Assembly (NCBI RefSeq): GCF_014641615.1
Contig: NZ_BMIB01000006.1
Span: 372,001-436,000, forward strand
DNA from: Filimonas zeae
GTDB taxonomy: Bacteria; Bacteroidota; Bacteroidia; Chitinophagales; Chitinophagaceae
Reading direction: 5' to 3'
Length of the DNA stretch: 64,000 nt
The position numbers were made by a program, and so were the translations under genes. Shown here one piece after another: positions 26,947 through 34,374 of the stretch (the stretch's first letter is position 1; every line of letters begins with the position of its first letter). The notes beneath the pieces are model-generated. The model saw nothing but the letters and a program-made list of their open reading frames with translations. It searched no databases and was not told the DNA's origin.

Positions 26947-28158
26947 TTATCTTTCTATAACATACCAGGATGTACCGTCAGTTTGTAGTTTAACAAAAGT
27001 ACCTGAGTTATAAATGCTATAGGTGCTGCTGGCAGTAGCTCCTTCAAAGGGGCCGCTTATGGCTACCACAGCATCTATATCAGAACCACCTACTTTTTTA
27101 ATAATGTACACCCTTCCTGAAAGTCCGGCAGGATCTGGTAAAGTAATAGTACTGGTTCCGGCACCTGTTGGATTTACAAGCAAAGTATAATCAGTAATAC
27201 TAAGTGTAGTGCTGCCTGTTACAGTACGGATGTTGTAAGATACACTACCACGTATCTGGACAGTAGAGTTAGGTGTTCCGCCAGCTGTAGTAGTATCACC
27301 AATCAACAGTGAATCACGGAATACCTTGGTACCAGAGAAGCCTTGTTTGGTATTTGATACACCACCAGGCGCGGCAAAGCTGGCTGCATGAAGTATCAAC
27401 GTATCGGGTGCATCAGGCGCACCTGTTTTCCGTTGAAGCCCCTGCGCATTATCGGTATTGGCAAAGTTTCCGATAGTTAATCCTTTGAATGCAGCAGTGT
27501 CAAGTGTTCTTCTCGATACAGCACCGGTGGTAGGGTTAATCACCAATACATCATTGAATGCTGTTTTGAGCAGATTGGTAGTCAGATAAAGACTATCCCC
27601 GATACGGGCATCCTGCAGATAAGCAGAGTCCAGCGCTTTCACCATTTGTGTGGTAATGGAATCACGAACTTCTAAACGGCTGGCAATATGCACGCTGTCG
27701 TAGAAGGTGGTTGCACCGGTTGCTTTAATTCTGATTTTGTCAATGCTGTTGGCAATCAGTCTTACATCCTGAGCATTTAAGCTTCCGAACTTGGCTGCGG
27801 TATCAATGATGTTTCCATCTACAGTCCAAGCTCTGCTGGCACTGGAGTCTGTAGTAATACGTTGCCAGTAACCAGATTTTCTGATATAAAGGCCTCTGCC
27901 ATTTCCTGCTCCGGGTTCCAGATATATCATCATACCATCCGGTGGTGTTAATCCGTTAATACCGGTAGTATCCGATAGTCTGGGTAACAGAAAGCCCTGA
28001 CGGGTGCTTTCCAGTTCCAGAATAGCAGATCGGTTGATATTGGTAGGATTGTTACCAATTTTAACCTGTGCTTTTGTGGTCAGCACTGCTGCGAAAAGAA
28101 AGAACAGAAATATACCTGTCTTTCTGAGAAAGCCGATTAATGTGTGTAGTTGTATCAT
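26947..28158 (-). CDS. Exported surface protein, paralogue of the repeat fibre head
   Basis: 403 aa. Signal peptide ends near TTKAQ. Residues ~30-105 share the head of the 822-aa neighbour (VKIG-NPT...SAILELES--QGFLLPRL...GRGLYIRKSGYWQRITTDS). Later parts contain one AGNKTF-like unit (QGFSGTKVFRDSLLIGD) and a C-terminal domain ending ...FVKLQTDGTSWYVIER, a closing motif seen on phage-tail-like and surface beta proteins. It probably leads a transcript with the two genes downstream (72-bp gap). Function unknown. Confidence 0.7.
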   Translation of the reverse strand: MIQLHTLIGFLRKTGIFLFFLFAAVLTTKAQVKIGNNPTNINRSAILELESTRQGFLLPRLSDTTGINGLTPPDGMMIYLEPGAGNGRGLYIRKSGYWQRITTDSSASRAWTVDGNIIDTAAKFGSLNAQDVRLIANSIDKIRIKATGATTFYDSVHIASRLEVRDSITTQMVKALDSAYLQDARIGDSLYLTTNLLKTAFNDVLVINPTTGAVSRRTLDTAAFKGLTIGNFANTDNAQGLQRKTGAPDAPDTLILHAASFAAPGGVSNTKQGFSGTKVFRDSLLIGDTTTAGGTPNSTVQIRGSVSYNIRTVTGSTTLSITDYTLLVNPTGAGTSTITLPDPAGLSGRVYIIKKVGGSDIDAVVAISGPFEGATASSTYSIYNSGTFVKLQTDGTSWYVIER

Positions 28159-28285
28159 TTGATCTAAGATTAAACACAGTCAATCGGATAATGGATTTCA
28201 AAGGTTTTCACATAGTACTGGATCAAGTGTCGTATTATAAAATTAGAATGTATAACATGTTTCCCAGAGGTCTGAATAAAATGAA

Positions 28286-28321
28286 CAAACCCTTAAGCAT
28301 TATTTAATACTTAAGGGTTTG
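28286..28321 (-). terminator. Terminator of mnmG
   Basis: An 11-bp perfect stem AAACCCTTAAG/CTTAAGGGTTT with a 12-nt loop, 23 bp after the mnmG stop. The minus-strand flank is GTTCATTTTATT. Confidence 0.7.
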
Positions 28322-28343
28322 AAGAACGGAATCAGGGAGAGGC

Positions 28344-30212
28344 TTACCTTCCCATGTAAACCATTAATATCTGAACATCGCTGGGATTAACTCCGCTTAT
28401 CCTGCTTGCCTGACCTAGCGTGGCAGGCCTTATCTTTTTAAACTTCTGTAGGGCTTCGTTACTAAGGGCGGCTACTTTATCATAATCAAACTTCTCCGGT
28501 ATAATAGCGTTTTCCATCTGAGCCATTCTCTTTACCAGTTCTTCTTCCTTTTCAATGTAAGGTCCATACTTCACCTGAATTTCAGCCTGCTCCACAAACT
28601 CCGGATCGTTTTCTCCCAGCTCACCAGCAAGGCGTGGTACTGCTTTAGATAAAGAGAACAGATCTACATCTGGCCTAGTTACTACTTTATGTGCCTTTTG
28701 CTTTTCTGTAAGGGGAGAAGAGTCCAGTGAGGTAAGATATCCATTCACTTCATCAGGCTCCAGCATAAAGGTGGAGAGCTGCTGTTTAATCTTATCTACT
28801 GTTTCTCTTTTAGCTATCACACGCTGCATTCTTTCTTCTGAAGCCAGGCCCAGGTTATAACTAAGTTCTGTTAAACGAAGGTCAGCATTATCCTGACGAA
28901 GCAGCGTACGGTATTCAGCGCGACTGGTAAACATACGATAAGGTTCTTCAGTACCCTTGCTGATAAGGTCATCTATGAGTACACCTATATAGGCTTCACT
29001 TCTTTTAAGTATAAAAGGAGGGAGGTCTTTAGCTTTCAGGTGGGCATTCATACCTGCTATTAAACCCTGGCAAGCTGCTTCTTCATAACCTGTGGTGCCG
29101 TTTATCTGGCCTGCAAAGAACAGGTTATGTATTCTTTTCGTTTCCAGAGAATAGGTTAACTGAGTAGGTGGGAAGTAGTCGTACTCAATAGCATAACCTG
29201 GGCGGAATATCCTTACATTCTCAAAGCCCTCTATTTGACGTATAGCATTGTATTGTACGTCCTCAGGTAAGGAGGTAGAGAAGCCATTTACATATATTTC
29301 TACAGTATTAAAACCTTCTGGTTCTACGAATATCTGGTGTCTGTCTCTCTCCGCAAACCGGTTAATCTTATCTTCTATGCTGGGGCAATACCTTGGACCA
29401 ATGCCTTCAATTCTACCGGTAAACATGGGGCTTCTATCAAAACCTGTCTTTAAGGTATCGTGAACCTGTTGATTGGTATAGGTAATAAAGCAGCTTCTTT
29501 GTTGGGCAGGAGTTATTTTAGGTACATCCAGATAAGAGAAGCCTGTAATCTCCTCATCACCTTTCTGCTCTTCCATCTTAGTATAATCCAGACTGCGGCC
29601 ATCTACTCTTGGTGGAGTACCGGTTTTTAATCTGTCGCTTTCGAAGCCCAGTTCTACCAGTTGTTCAGTAATACCAGTGGCAGCTTTTTCTGCCACCCGT
29701 CCACCGCCAAACTGTTTTTCTCCAATATGGATAATACCGTTCAGAAAGGTTCCACTTGTTACAACTACCGATTTGGAGTTGATATGATGCCCCAGGCCTG
29801 TAACTACACCACAGGCTTTATCTCCGTTTACAATAATAGACCTCACCATATCCTGATAGAAGTCTACGTTTGGTGTCTGTTCCAGCTTCTCTCTCCATGT
29901 AGCAGCAAACAACATACGGTCGTTCTGTGTACGGGGACTCCACATAGCAGGCCCTTTACTGCGGTTCAGCATCCTGAACTGGATCATACTTAAGTCTGTG
30001 ACTATTCCACTATAACCTCCCAGTGCGTCTATCTCTCTTACAATCTGACCTTTTGCTATACCTCCCATGGCAGGATTACAGCTCATTTGAGCAATAGTCT
30101 GCATGTTCATAGTAATGAGCAATACTTTACTTCCCATATTAGCAGCGGCAGCAGCAGCCTCGCATCCTGCGTGGCCAGCCCCAACTACTATAACATCATA
30201 ATCTGGAAACAT
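28344..30212 (-). CDS. mnmG: tRNA uridine-5-carboxymethylaminomethyl synthase subunit MnmG (GidA)
   Basis: 622 aa, typical. FAD-dependent partner of MnmE, installing cmnm5 on wobble U34 of several tRNAs. The FAD site VVGAGHAGCEAAAAAANMG (7-25), the NPAMGGIAKGQIVREIDALGG region and the GTPPRVDGRSLD motif are present. In many bacteria gidA lies next to the replication origin; here its promoter side faces a 2.75-kb non-coding region with seven parS sites, the first 72 bp upstream of the ATG. mnmE is not in the window. Confidence 0.97.
   Translation of the reverse strand: MFPDYDVIVVGAGHAGCEAAAAAANMGSKVLLITMNMQTIAQMSCNPAMGGIAKGQIVREIDALGGYSGIVTDLSMIQFRMLNRSKGPAMWSPRTQNDRMLFAATWREKLEQTPNVDFYQDMVRSIIVNGDKACGVVTGLGHHINSKSVVVTSGTFLNGIIHIGEKQFGGGRVAEKAATGITEQLVELGFESDRLKTGTPPRVDGRSLDYTKMEEQKGDEEITGFSYLDVPKITPAQQRSCFITYTNQQVHDTLKTGFDRSPMFTGRIEGIGPRYCPSIEDKINRFAERDRHQIFVEPEGFNTVEIYVNGFSTSLPEDVQYNAIRQIEGFENVRIFRPGYAIEYDYFPPTQLTYSLETKRIHNLFFAGQINGTTGYEEAACQGLIAGMNAHLKAKDLPPFILKRSEAYIGVLIDDLISKGTEEPYRMFTSRAEYRTLLRQDNADLRLTELSYNLGLASEERMQRVIAKRETVDKIKQQLSTFMLEPDEVNGYLTSLDSSPLTEKQKAHKVVTRPDVDLFSLSKAVPRLAGELGENDPEFVEQAEIQVKYGPYIEKEEELVKRMAQMENAIIPEKFDYDKVAALSNEALQKFKKIRPATLGQASRISGVNPSDVQILMVYMGR
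30112..30132. repeat. 21-bp direct repeat, copy within mnmG
   Basis: The segment beginning GTAATGAGCAATACT lies inside the mnmG 5' coding region and is repeated exactly at 30340-30360 in the parS region. Confidence 0.85.
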
Positions 30213-30235
30213 TGGCTAATTTTCTTTTACAGGTG

Positions 30236-30243
30236 CAAAGATA
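30236..30243 (-). promoter_or_regulatory. Putative -7 element of mnmG
   Basis: On the minus strand TATCTTTG matches TAnnTTTG 24 bp before the mnmG ATG. The nearest parS site (30284-30299) is only ~40 bp upstream of this box, so ParB spreading could affect mnmG transcription. Confidence 0.5.
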
Positions 30244-30283
30244 TAACCCTTTATTACTATGAAAGTATTAAAGGTTCTTAAGG

Positions 30284-30299
30284 TGTTCCACGTGAAACT
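30284..30299. other. parS: parS site 1
   Basis: TGTTCCACGTGAAACT; the core GTTCCACGTGAAAC differs from the perfect palindrome GTTTCACGTGAAAC at one base. Closest to mnmG. Confidence 0.85.
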
Positions 30300-30320
30300 A
30301 TCGCCACCAATAGTATGTAT

Positions 30321-30336
30321 TGTTCCACGTGAAACG
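30321..30336. other. parS: parS site 2
   Basis: TGTTCCACGTGAAACG, identical core to site 1 and 37 bp from it. Confidence 0.85.
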
Positions 30337-30339
30337 TAC

Positions 30340-30360
30340 GTAATGAGCAATACTTTACTT
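30340..30360. repeat. 21-bp direct repeat, intergenic copy
   Basis: Exact copy of mnmG 30112-30132, placed between parS sites 2 and 3. The copy is outside any gene and in the same orientation. Confidence 0.85.
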
Positions 30361-30375
30361 AAGTATCATAAATAT

Positions 30376-30391
30376 TGTTTCACGTGGAACG
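30376..30391. other. parS: parS site 3
   Basis: TGTTTCACGTGGAACG; same core as sites 1 and 2 read on the other strand. Confidence 0.85.
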
Positions 30392-30466
30392 CTATTATTA
30401 CTTCCGGCGGGTAGTAGGTAAATGGGATGTAATAATTAAGGTGCTTGTTGCTGACGGTAAGTGTAA

Positions 30467-30570
30467 TTCTATTAGTAGGGCATTATACCCAGCTTTAGAG
30501 TAATTTATACTTGAAACCTATAGTAGAAGAGCAGATATACGTTATGGCTTCTATAAATATGAAGTAGTTT
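30467..30570. repeat. Diverged direct repeat, copy A
   Basis: Starts TTCTATTAGTAGGG and ends TATGAAGTAGTTT; both ends and the central ACCCAGCTT recur in copy B at 30655-30769. The interior is diverged with small length changes. Confidence 0.6.
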
Positions 30571-30654
30571 GTAGAGGTTACGTGGAATGTTATACTACGT
30601 CCGCGTAAATAAGTTGTAATCGTTATAATATTTAATTGATATGGTTAGTATTAC

Positions 30655-30769
30655 TTCTATTAGTAGGGTATTCTTACCCAGCTTGAGGGTAATCCATGGT
30701 TGAATCAGTAGTAGGAAATTATATACCTTATGACCTGTTATAACCTGAAGTTCGAGTATGAAGTAGTTT
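30655..30769. repeat. Diverged direct repeat, copy B
   Basis: Partner of copy A, shifted by 188-199 bp. In both copies GGG-N(6-7)-CCC can form a short hairpin next to the CCCAGCTT motif. Confidence 0.6.
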
Positions 30770-30842
30770 TCGGTAAGGTAGAGCTCCCGCTAAAGTCTTA
30801 GAATGCCGGATAGTTCCGTTCGGAGATGTGTTTTATAGTTAT

Positions 30843-30858
30843 TGTTTCACGTGGAACG
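30843..30858. other. parS: parS site 4
   Basis: TGTTTCACGTGGAACG, identical to site 3. Confidence 0.85.
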
Positions 30859-31150
30859 TTTTTCATAGTTATAATATGTAGCTTATTAAAGGAATAAATG
30901 AAATCTTATAATGATAGTGTTTAGAAGATGTAATATAAGGTTGCTGTTTAGAAATGTGTTCTCAGGTATTGATAATGATTGTTTGATCTGAAATAATAGT
31001 AGATGGGTGCGCGTGGATATTGGGTGATGAAAATATAGTTATAGTATTGATAGGTAGTTATTAAAATCTTTTATGCCTTTTAAAGTATTACGGTTATTTC
31101 GTGTCGGTTATTATATAGTGTTATGGGTGTTCTTTTAGACAACTAATGAC

Positions 31151-31166
31151 CGTTTCACGTGGAACC
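31151..31166. other. parS: parS site 5
   Basis: CGTTTCACGTGGAACC; the 14-bp core equals site 3. Confidence 0.83.
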
Positions 31167-31481
31167 TTTAAGGGTTTGCACTTCTGAAGAAGGGTAGTTA
31201 TTGAAAGTTGTTTTGATCTTTGTATAGAGTCTTGGTTTTGTGTAACGATAAGAGATTTCAGAATACTAATAAATGATGATAAGATTAAAAAGGTAATCGA
31301 GGTTTTTCTGCGCGGATATTGCACTACGGTATATAGGAGTTATTTTGGAATGTAGTATAATATTAATCTACTGTAGGCAAGGTCCTGTAGGTATTGAGTT
31401 CTAATTTAAATTCTATATGACCACTTATATGCGATATATCTAGTGTTTGTGCGGTAAATGTGTGATATACTCATAAGTGAG

Positions 31482-31497
31482 TGTTTCACGTGAAACG
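31482..31497. other. parS: parS site 6 (perfect palindrome)
   Basis: TGTTTCACGTGAAACG contains the perfect palindrome GTTTCACGTGAAAC, identical to the core of the Bacillus subtilis consensus. Confidence 0.92.
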
Positions 31498-32219
31498 TAT
31501 ATTATCATCCATAGGCGCTTTACTGGTGTATAAGGTTTAGATATGTCTGAATAATGCAGAGTTGGTATGCAATTTCTATCTGAATTAAGCTAGGTGATTA
31601 TGTGTTTAGTGTATGGTATGGATAGATAGAAAGTTTGCTTCAGTAGAATATCTTGTTTTCTACCTACTTAGTCTTTCTAAATCCGCTTTACTTCTATACA
31701 TTTCTTTCATCGGTGGATTGGATGACTGATATGAGAAGATAGCGATGTTCTAAGAATGTTTTGGTCTAAGCCTTAAATGAATTGTAGAATGTTGCAGTAA
31801 TAATGTTGAATGTGTTTTATGTGCACCTGTCGGTAGATTTAAATTAAGAGTATAAGCCTCTTTCTGGGTCCATAGCTGGTAAAGACGCTTTAGCATATCT
31901 TACCCGCCAACATATACGCCAGTTCATACGGGTTAAAGCAATAGATAGTTATCTTTTATTTACCCAGGTTAACTATTCAATTTCGTTGTTTCCTTTCAAT
32001 CCTTTAGATGATGCCTCCCATCCGATAGGTATGTTTTCCAGACAGTGATTCGCCAATCGATTTTGTATGGTAATAACACTATTAATTTACTATCTGGAAA
32101 TATAATTGAACTTCTTGCTAGCTATAATCTCCACTAGAAATAGGATACCTAATAGTCTTGAATGAGATTAATGAACATTAACTAATCTGATATTAATGAT
32201 GACCTTACAATTCATTCAT

Positions 32220-32235
32220 TGTTTCACGTGGAACT
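32220..32235. other. parS: parS site 7
   Basis: TGTTTCACGTGGAACT, core as in sites 3-5. It is the most distant from mnmG, giving a cluster of just under 2 kb. Confidence 0.85.
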
Positions 32236-32785
32236 ATATAAAGATCTTTAAGCTAAGCAATGTTCCTTGAATATTTTTAAATCTATGATCTCGATTACTC
32301 AGTGTTAATTATACTGCCAGAAATGTTTTTTTATCCAGAACTGCTGATGATGACCGTAAGATCCTTATAGGCAAAGTAATAGTTGAATAAATTATCAAAC
32401 TTTACCCTGTAAGAATCGTGGAGATCGCCTATCATCCATATGTTAAAACAACTTAAGTCAGGTGATTACTCAGCTGGGATTATTACCGGCTTAACAGCAA
32501 AGGGGGCGCTACATAAATGTTACCGTGTTTAATTTGTTTGTTTTGACCAAGCTGGTTAAGTAAACCAGATAGCTACAGTATTATCTTCTAAGGCTCCCGA
32601 TGGATACTCCTGCAGATGAAGCACTTTACCTACTTGTTACAATCGTTCTGGTTTCTGTTGGTAGGGGATAGGCTTCATAATTAATCAGCTATTTATTGTT
32701 TCAGGCATTTGAAAGTAATATTTACCCGTAGGAAAATCTACCGTATGCCCAGGCATGGGCCGTGTAAAAGGATACCTTTTAGGGA

Positions 32786-32873
32786 GGATAACCCAGTAAT
32801 ATCCCAGTGATAATCCAGTCTATAAAGAACTGGGTTATCTCCGGCTTATGTCTGGATTATTACCGGATTATCT
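32786..32873. repeat. Phased inverted array of 11-bp units
   Basis: Eight consecutive 11-bp steps. Three units on the left (starting 32786, 32797, 32808) end in CCCAG or TCCAG; the fourth step (32819-32829) is an unrelated spacer of exactly 11 bp; four units on the right (32830, 32841, 32852, 32863) have the reverse form, consensus CTGGGTTATCT-like (YYGGNTTATNW). GATAACCCAGT at 32787-32797 and ACTGGGTTATC at 32829-32839 form a perfect 11-bp inverted repeat. A looser two-unit copy lies at ~32474-32495. One unit per helical turn suggests a multi-site protein-binding element. I know no named element like it. Confidence 0.8.
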
Positions 32874-32960
32874 GTTTGGTTAGGATGCTAGAAAGTAACG
32901 CGGAGGGTTGTATTAACAGGAAGTGATGAAGGAGGAAGGATGGATGTAAATAGCAGGAAT

Positions 32961-32992
32961 AAAAAAGCCGTTCCTTAAACAGAAACGGCTCT
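32961..32992 (-). terminator. Terminator of ybeY
   Basis: Stem AGCCGTT/AACGGCT followed on the minus strand by a T6 run, 17 bp past the ybeY stop. Confidence 0.85.
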
Positions 32993-33008
32993 TAGGTATA
33001 ACAGCATT

Positions 33009-33509
33009 TTACTTATCCTTTTTCCTGGTGTAGGAGAGAAGATACTCCTCTTCCTTTTTACGCATTTCTGCAGCCTGTACCTTACTCTTGTCCTTGAATC
33101 CGCAAAGATGCAGTGCACCGTGAAACAATACCCGAAGCATTTCCTGCTCAAAGGTGGTACCCTGTGTAAGGGCATTGTCTTTAACCCTGTCACTGCTTAT
33201 ATATACTTCTGCTGTAGTAGCAGGTCCTTCACTTAAATCAAAAGTGATGATGTCGGTATAATAATCATGCTGTAGAAAATCTTTGTTTATCTGCAACAGG
33301 TATTCGTCTGAACAGAATATGTACCTGATCTCCTCCAGTTTCTTTTTCTCTCTGGTAAACAGGTGAACAATATGGGCCTTTATTTTTTCTTTGCCTTTCA
33401 GATGCAGTTTTCGGTCTGCATAGTTGAAATGTACCTTCTTCAATGAATTAACAATTTGGATTCCAAAATTCGTAAGATTTTGCGGATACGCCGCACTACT
33501 TTTGCGCAT
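33009..33509 (-). CDS. ybeY: Endoribonuclease YbeY (rRNA maturation factor)
   Basis: 166 aa as drawn. Zinc endoribonuclease involved in 16S rRNA 3' processing and ribosome quality control. The metal motif reads HGALHLCGFKD: the first two His are present, while the third His of the proteobacterial HGxLHLxGxDH is replaced, a pattern I associate with Bacteroidota YbeY. The ~22 N-terminal residues are unlike the family and a divergent promoter lies over them; an in-frame TTG at 33443 (MKKVHFNYADRK) would give a normal 144-aa protein and may be the true start. Confidence 0.88.
   Translation of the reverse strand: MRKSSAAYPQNLTNFGIQIVNSLKKVHFNYADRKLHLKGKEKIKAHIVHLFTREKKKLEEIRYIFCSDEYLLQINKDFLQHDYYTDIITFDLSEGPATTAEVYISSDRVKDNALTQGTTFEQEMLRVLFHGALHLCGFKDKSKVQAAEMRKKEEEYLLSYTRKKDK
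33497..33504 (+). promoter_or_regulatory. Putative -7 element of the feoA gene
   Basis: TACTTTTG, a perfect TAnnTTTG, 16 bp before the feoA ATG, with TTTTG 19 bp further upstream. It falls within the first codons of the longer ybeY frame. Confidence 0.5.
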
Positions 33510-33520
33510 ATTTACTGTAC

Positions 33521-33748
33521 ATGAAACGTTTATCTCAGATCGGCATCGGCAAGAAGGTAGTGATAAAGTCTTTCGAGAATGATGATATATTCATCAAATT
33601 GATGGAGATGGGATGTATACCAGGTGAAATGATCCGGGTGGAACAGATTGCTCCTCTGGGCGATCCTATTTCCATTACAGTGGCCGGGTATAACTTAAGC
33701 CTGCGCCTGAACGAGGCAGACCATATTTTTGTGGAGGAAATAGCATAA
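33521..33748 (+). CDS. feoA: FeoA-family small protein
   Basis: 75 aa SH3-like FeoA domain (LSQIGIGKKVVIKS...LMEMGCIPGEMIRVEQIAPLGDPISITVAGYNLSLR in part). FeoA proteins modulate the ferrous iron transporter FeoB. No feoB is adjacent; instead nadD follows after 10 bp, so the two are probably co-transcribed. Whether it serves a distant FeoB or another partner is not evident. Confidence 0.85.
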   Translation: MKRLSQIGIGKKVVIKSFENDDIFIKLMEMGCIPGEMIRVEQIAPLGDPISITVAGYNLSLRLNEADHIFVEEIA

Positions 33749-33758
33749 ACTTCCCCGC

Positions 33759-34328
33759 ATGAATATTGGGCTTTATTTTGGTTCGTTCAATCCTGTACAT
33801 ACCGGTCATCTGATTATTGCCAGTTATGTGGCTAATCTTAAAATGACAGATCAGATATGGTTTGTAGTATCTCCGCAAAACCCGCTGAAAAAGGCGCATT
33901 CACTTTTGAATGAATACGACCGCCTGAATCTGATTCATCTGGCAATAGATAGCGACGAGCGCTTCAAGGTATCTGATGTGGAGTTTAAATTACCCCGACC
34001 ATCCTTTACCATCGATACACTTACTTATCTGCAGGAGAAATATCCAAAGTATACTTTCACCATCGTAATGGGCTCTGATAGTTTTCAGAATCTTCCCAAA
34101 TGGAAGAATTTTGAATTGCTGGTTAAAAACTATCACTTCATTATTTACCAACGTGAAGGTTTTCCGGTAACGGATACTTTTAAAGCGCAATGCACTTTTG
34201 TAAAAGCTCCTTTGTTAAACATTTCTGCTACTGAAATACGGAATATGATAAAGGAAGGGATGAGTCTTAGGTATGTGGTGCCGGAAAGCGTAAAAGAAGA
34301 GATAGAAAAGAACGGCTATTACAGATAA
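33759..34328 (+). CDS. nadD: Nicotinate-nucleotide adenylyltransferase
   Basis: 189 aa. Transfers AMP from ATP to nicotinate mononucleotide, the step common to de novo and salvage NAD synthesis. The nucleotidyltransferase signature GSFNPVHTGHL (8-18) and the closing ISATEIR motif (ISxTxxR type) are present, with SFTIDTL between. Lies 10 bp after feoA. Confidence 0.95.
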   Translation: MNIGLYFGSFNPVHTGHLIIASYVANLKMTDQIWFVVSPQNPLKKAHSLLNEYDRLNLIHLAIDSDERFKVSDVEFKLPRPSFTIDTLTYLQEKYPKYTFTIVMGSDSFQNLPKWKNFELLVKNYHFIIYQREGFPVTDTFKAQCTFVKAPLLNISATEIRNMIKEGMSLRYVVPESVKEEIEKNGYYR

Positions 34329-34374
34329 CGCATCAGATGCCCCAAAAAGGGCGAAAAGAGCCTGTTTTAGCTTC

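Larger units (their letters stand above)
30213..32960. other. 2.75-kb non-coding region, candidate chromosomal centromere
   Basis: AT-rich sequence between mnmG and ybeY in which no convincing gene is seen: frames are short, start codons random, and no family motif is recognisable. It holds seven parS-like palindromes, a diverged ~190-bp duplication, a 21-bp copy of mnmG coding sequence, and an 88-bp phased 11-bp repeat array at its right end. The plus strand is rich in G over C from ~30.4 to ~31.8 kb, while C equals or exceeds G afterwards. parA/parB are not in the window. Confidence 0.75.

Noticed and set aside
30577..30590. A further degenerate parS within the cluster
   Set aside because: GGTTACGTGGAATG keeps only the ACGTGGAA part and has several mismatches in the left half-site.
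31121..31324. A 67-codon open frame on the minus strand in the parS region
   Set aside because: It is isolated, has no start signal or family motif, and includes a parS site; likely a chance frame.
32786..32873. CRISPR array
   Set aside because: Units are 11 bp, contiguous and inverted about a centre, with no spacers of 30 bp or so and no cas genes.
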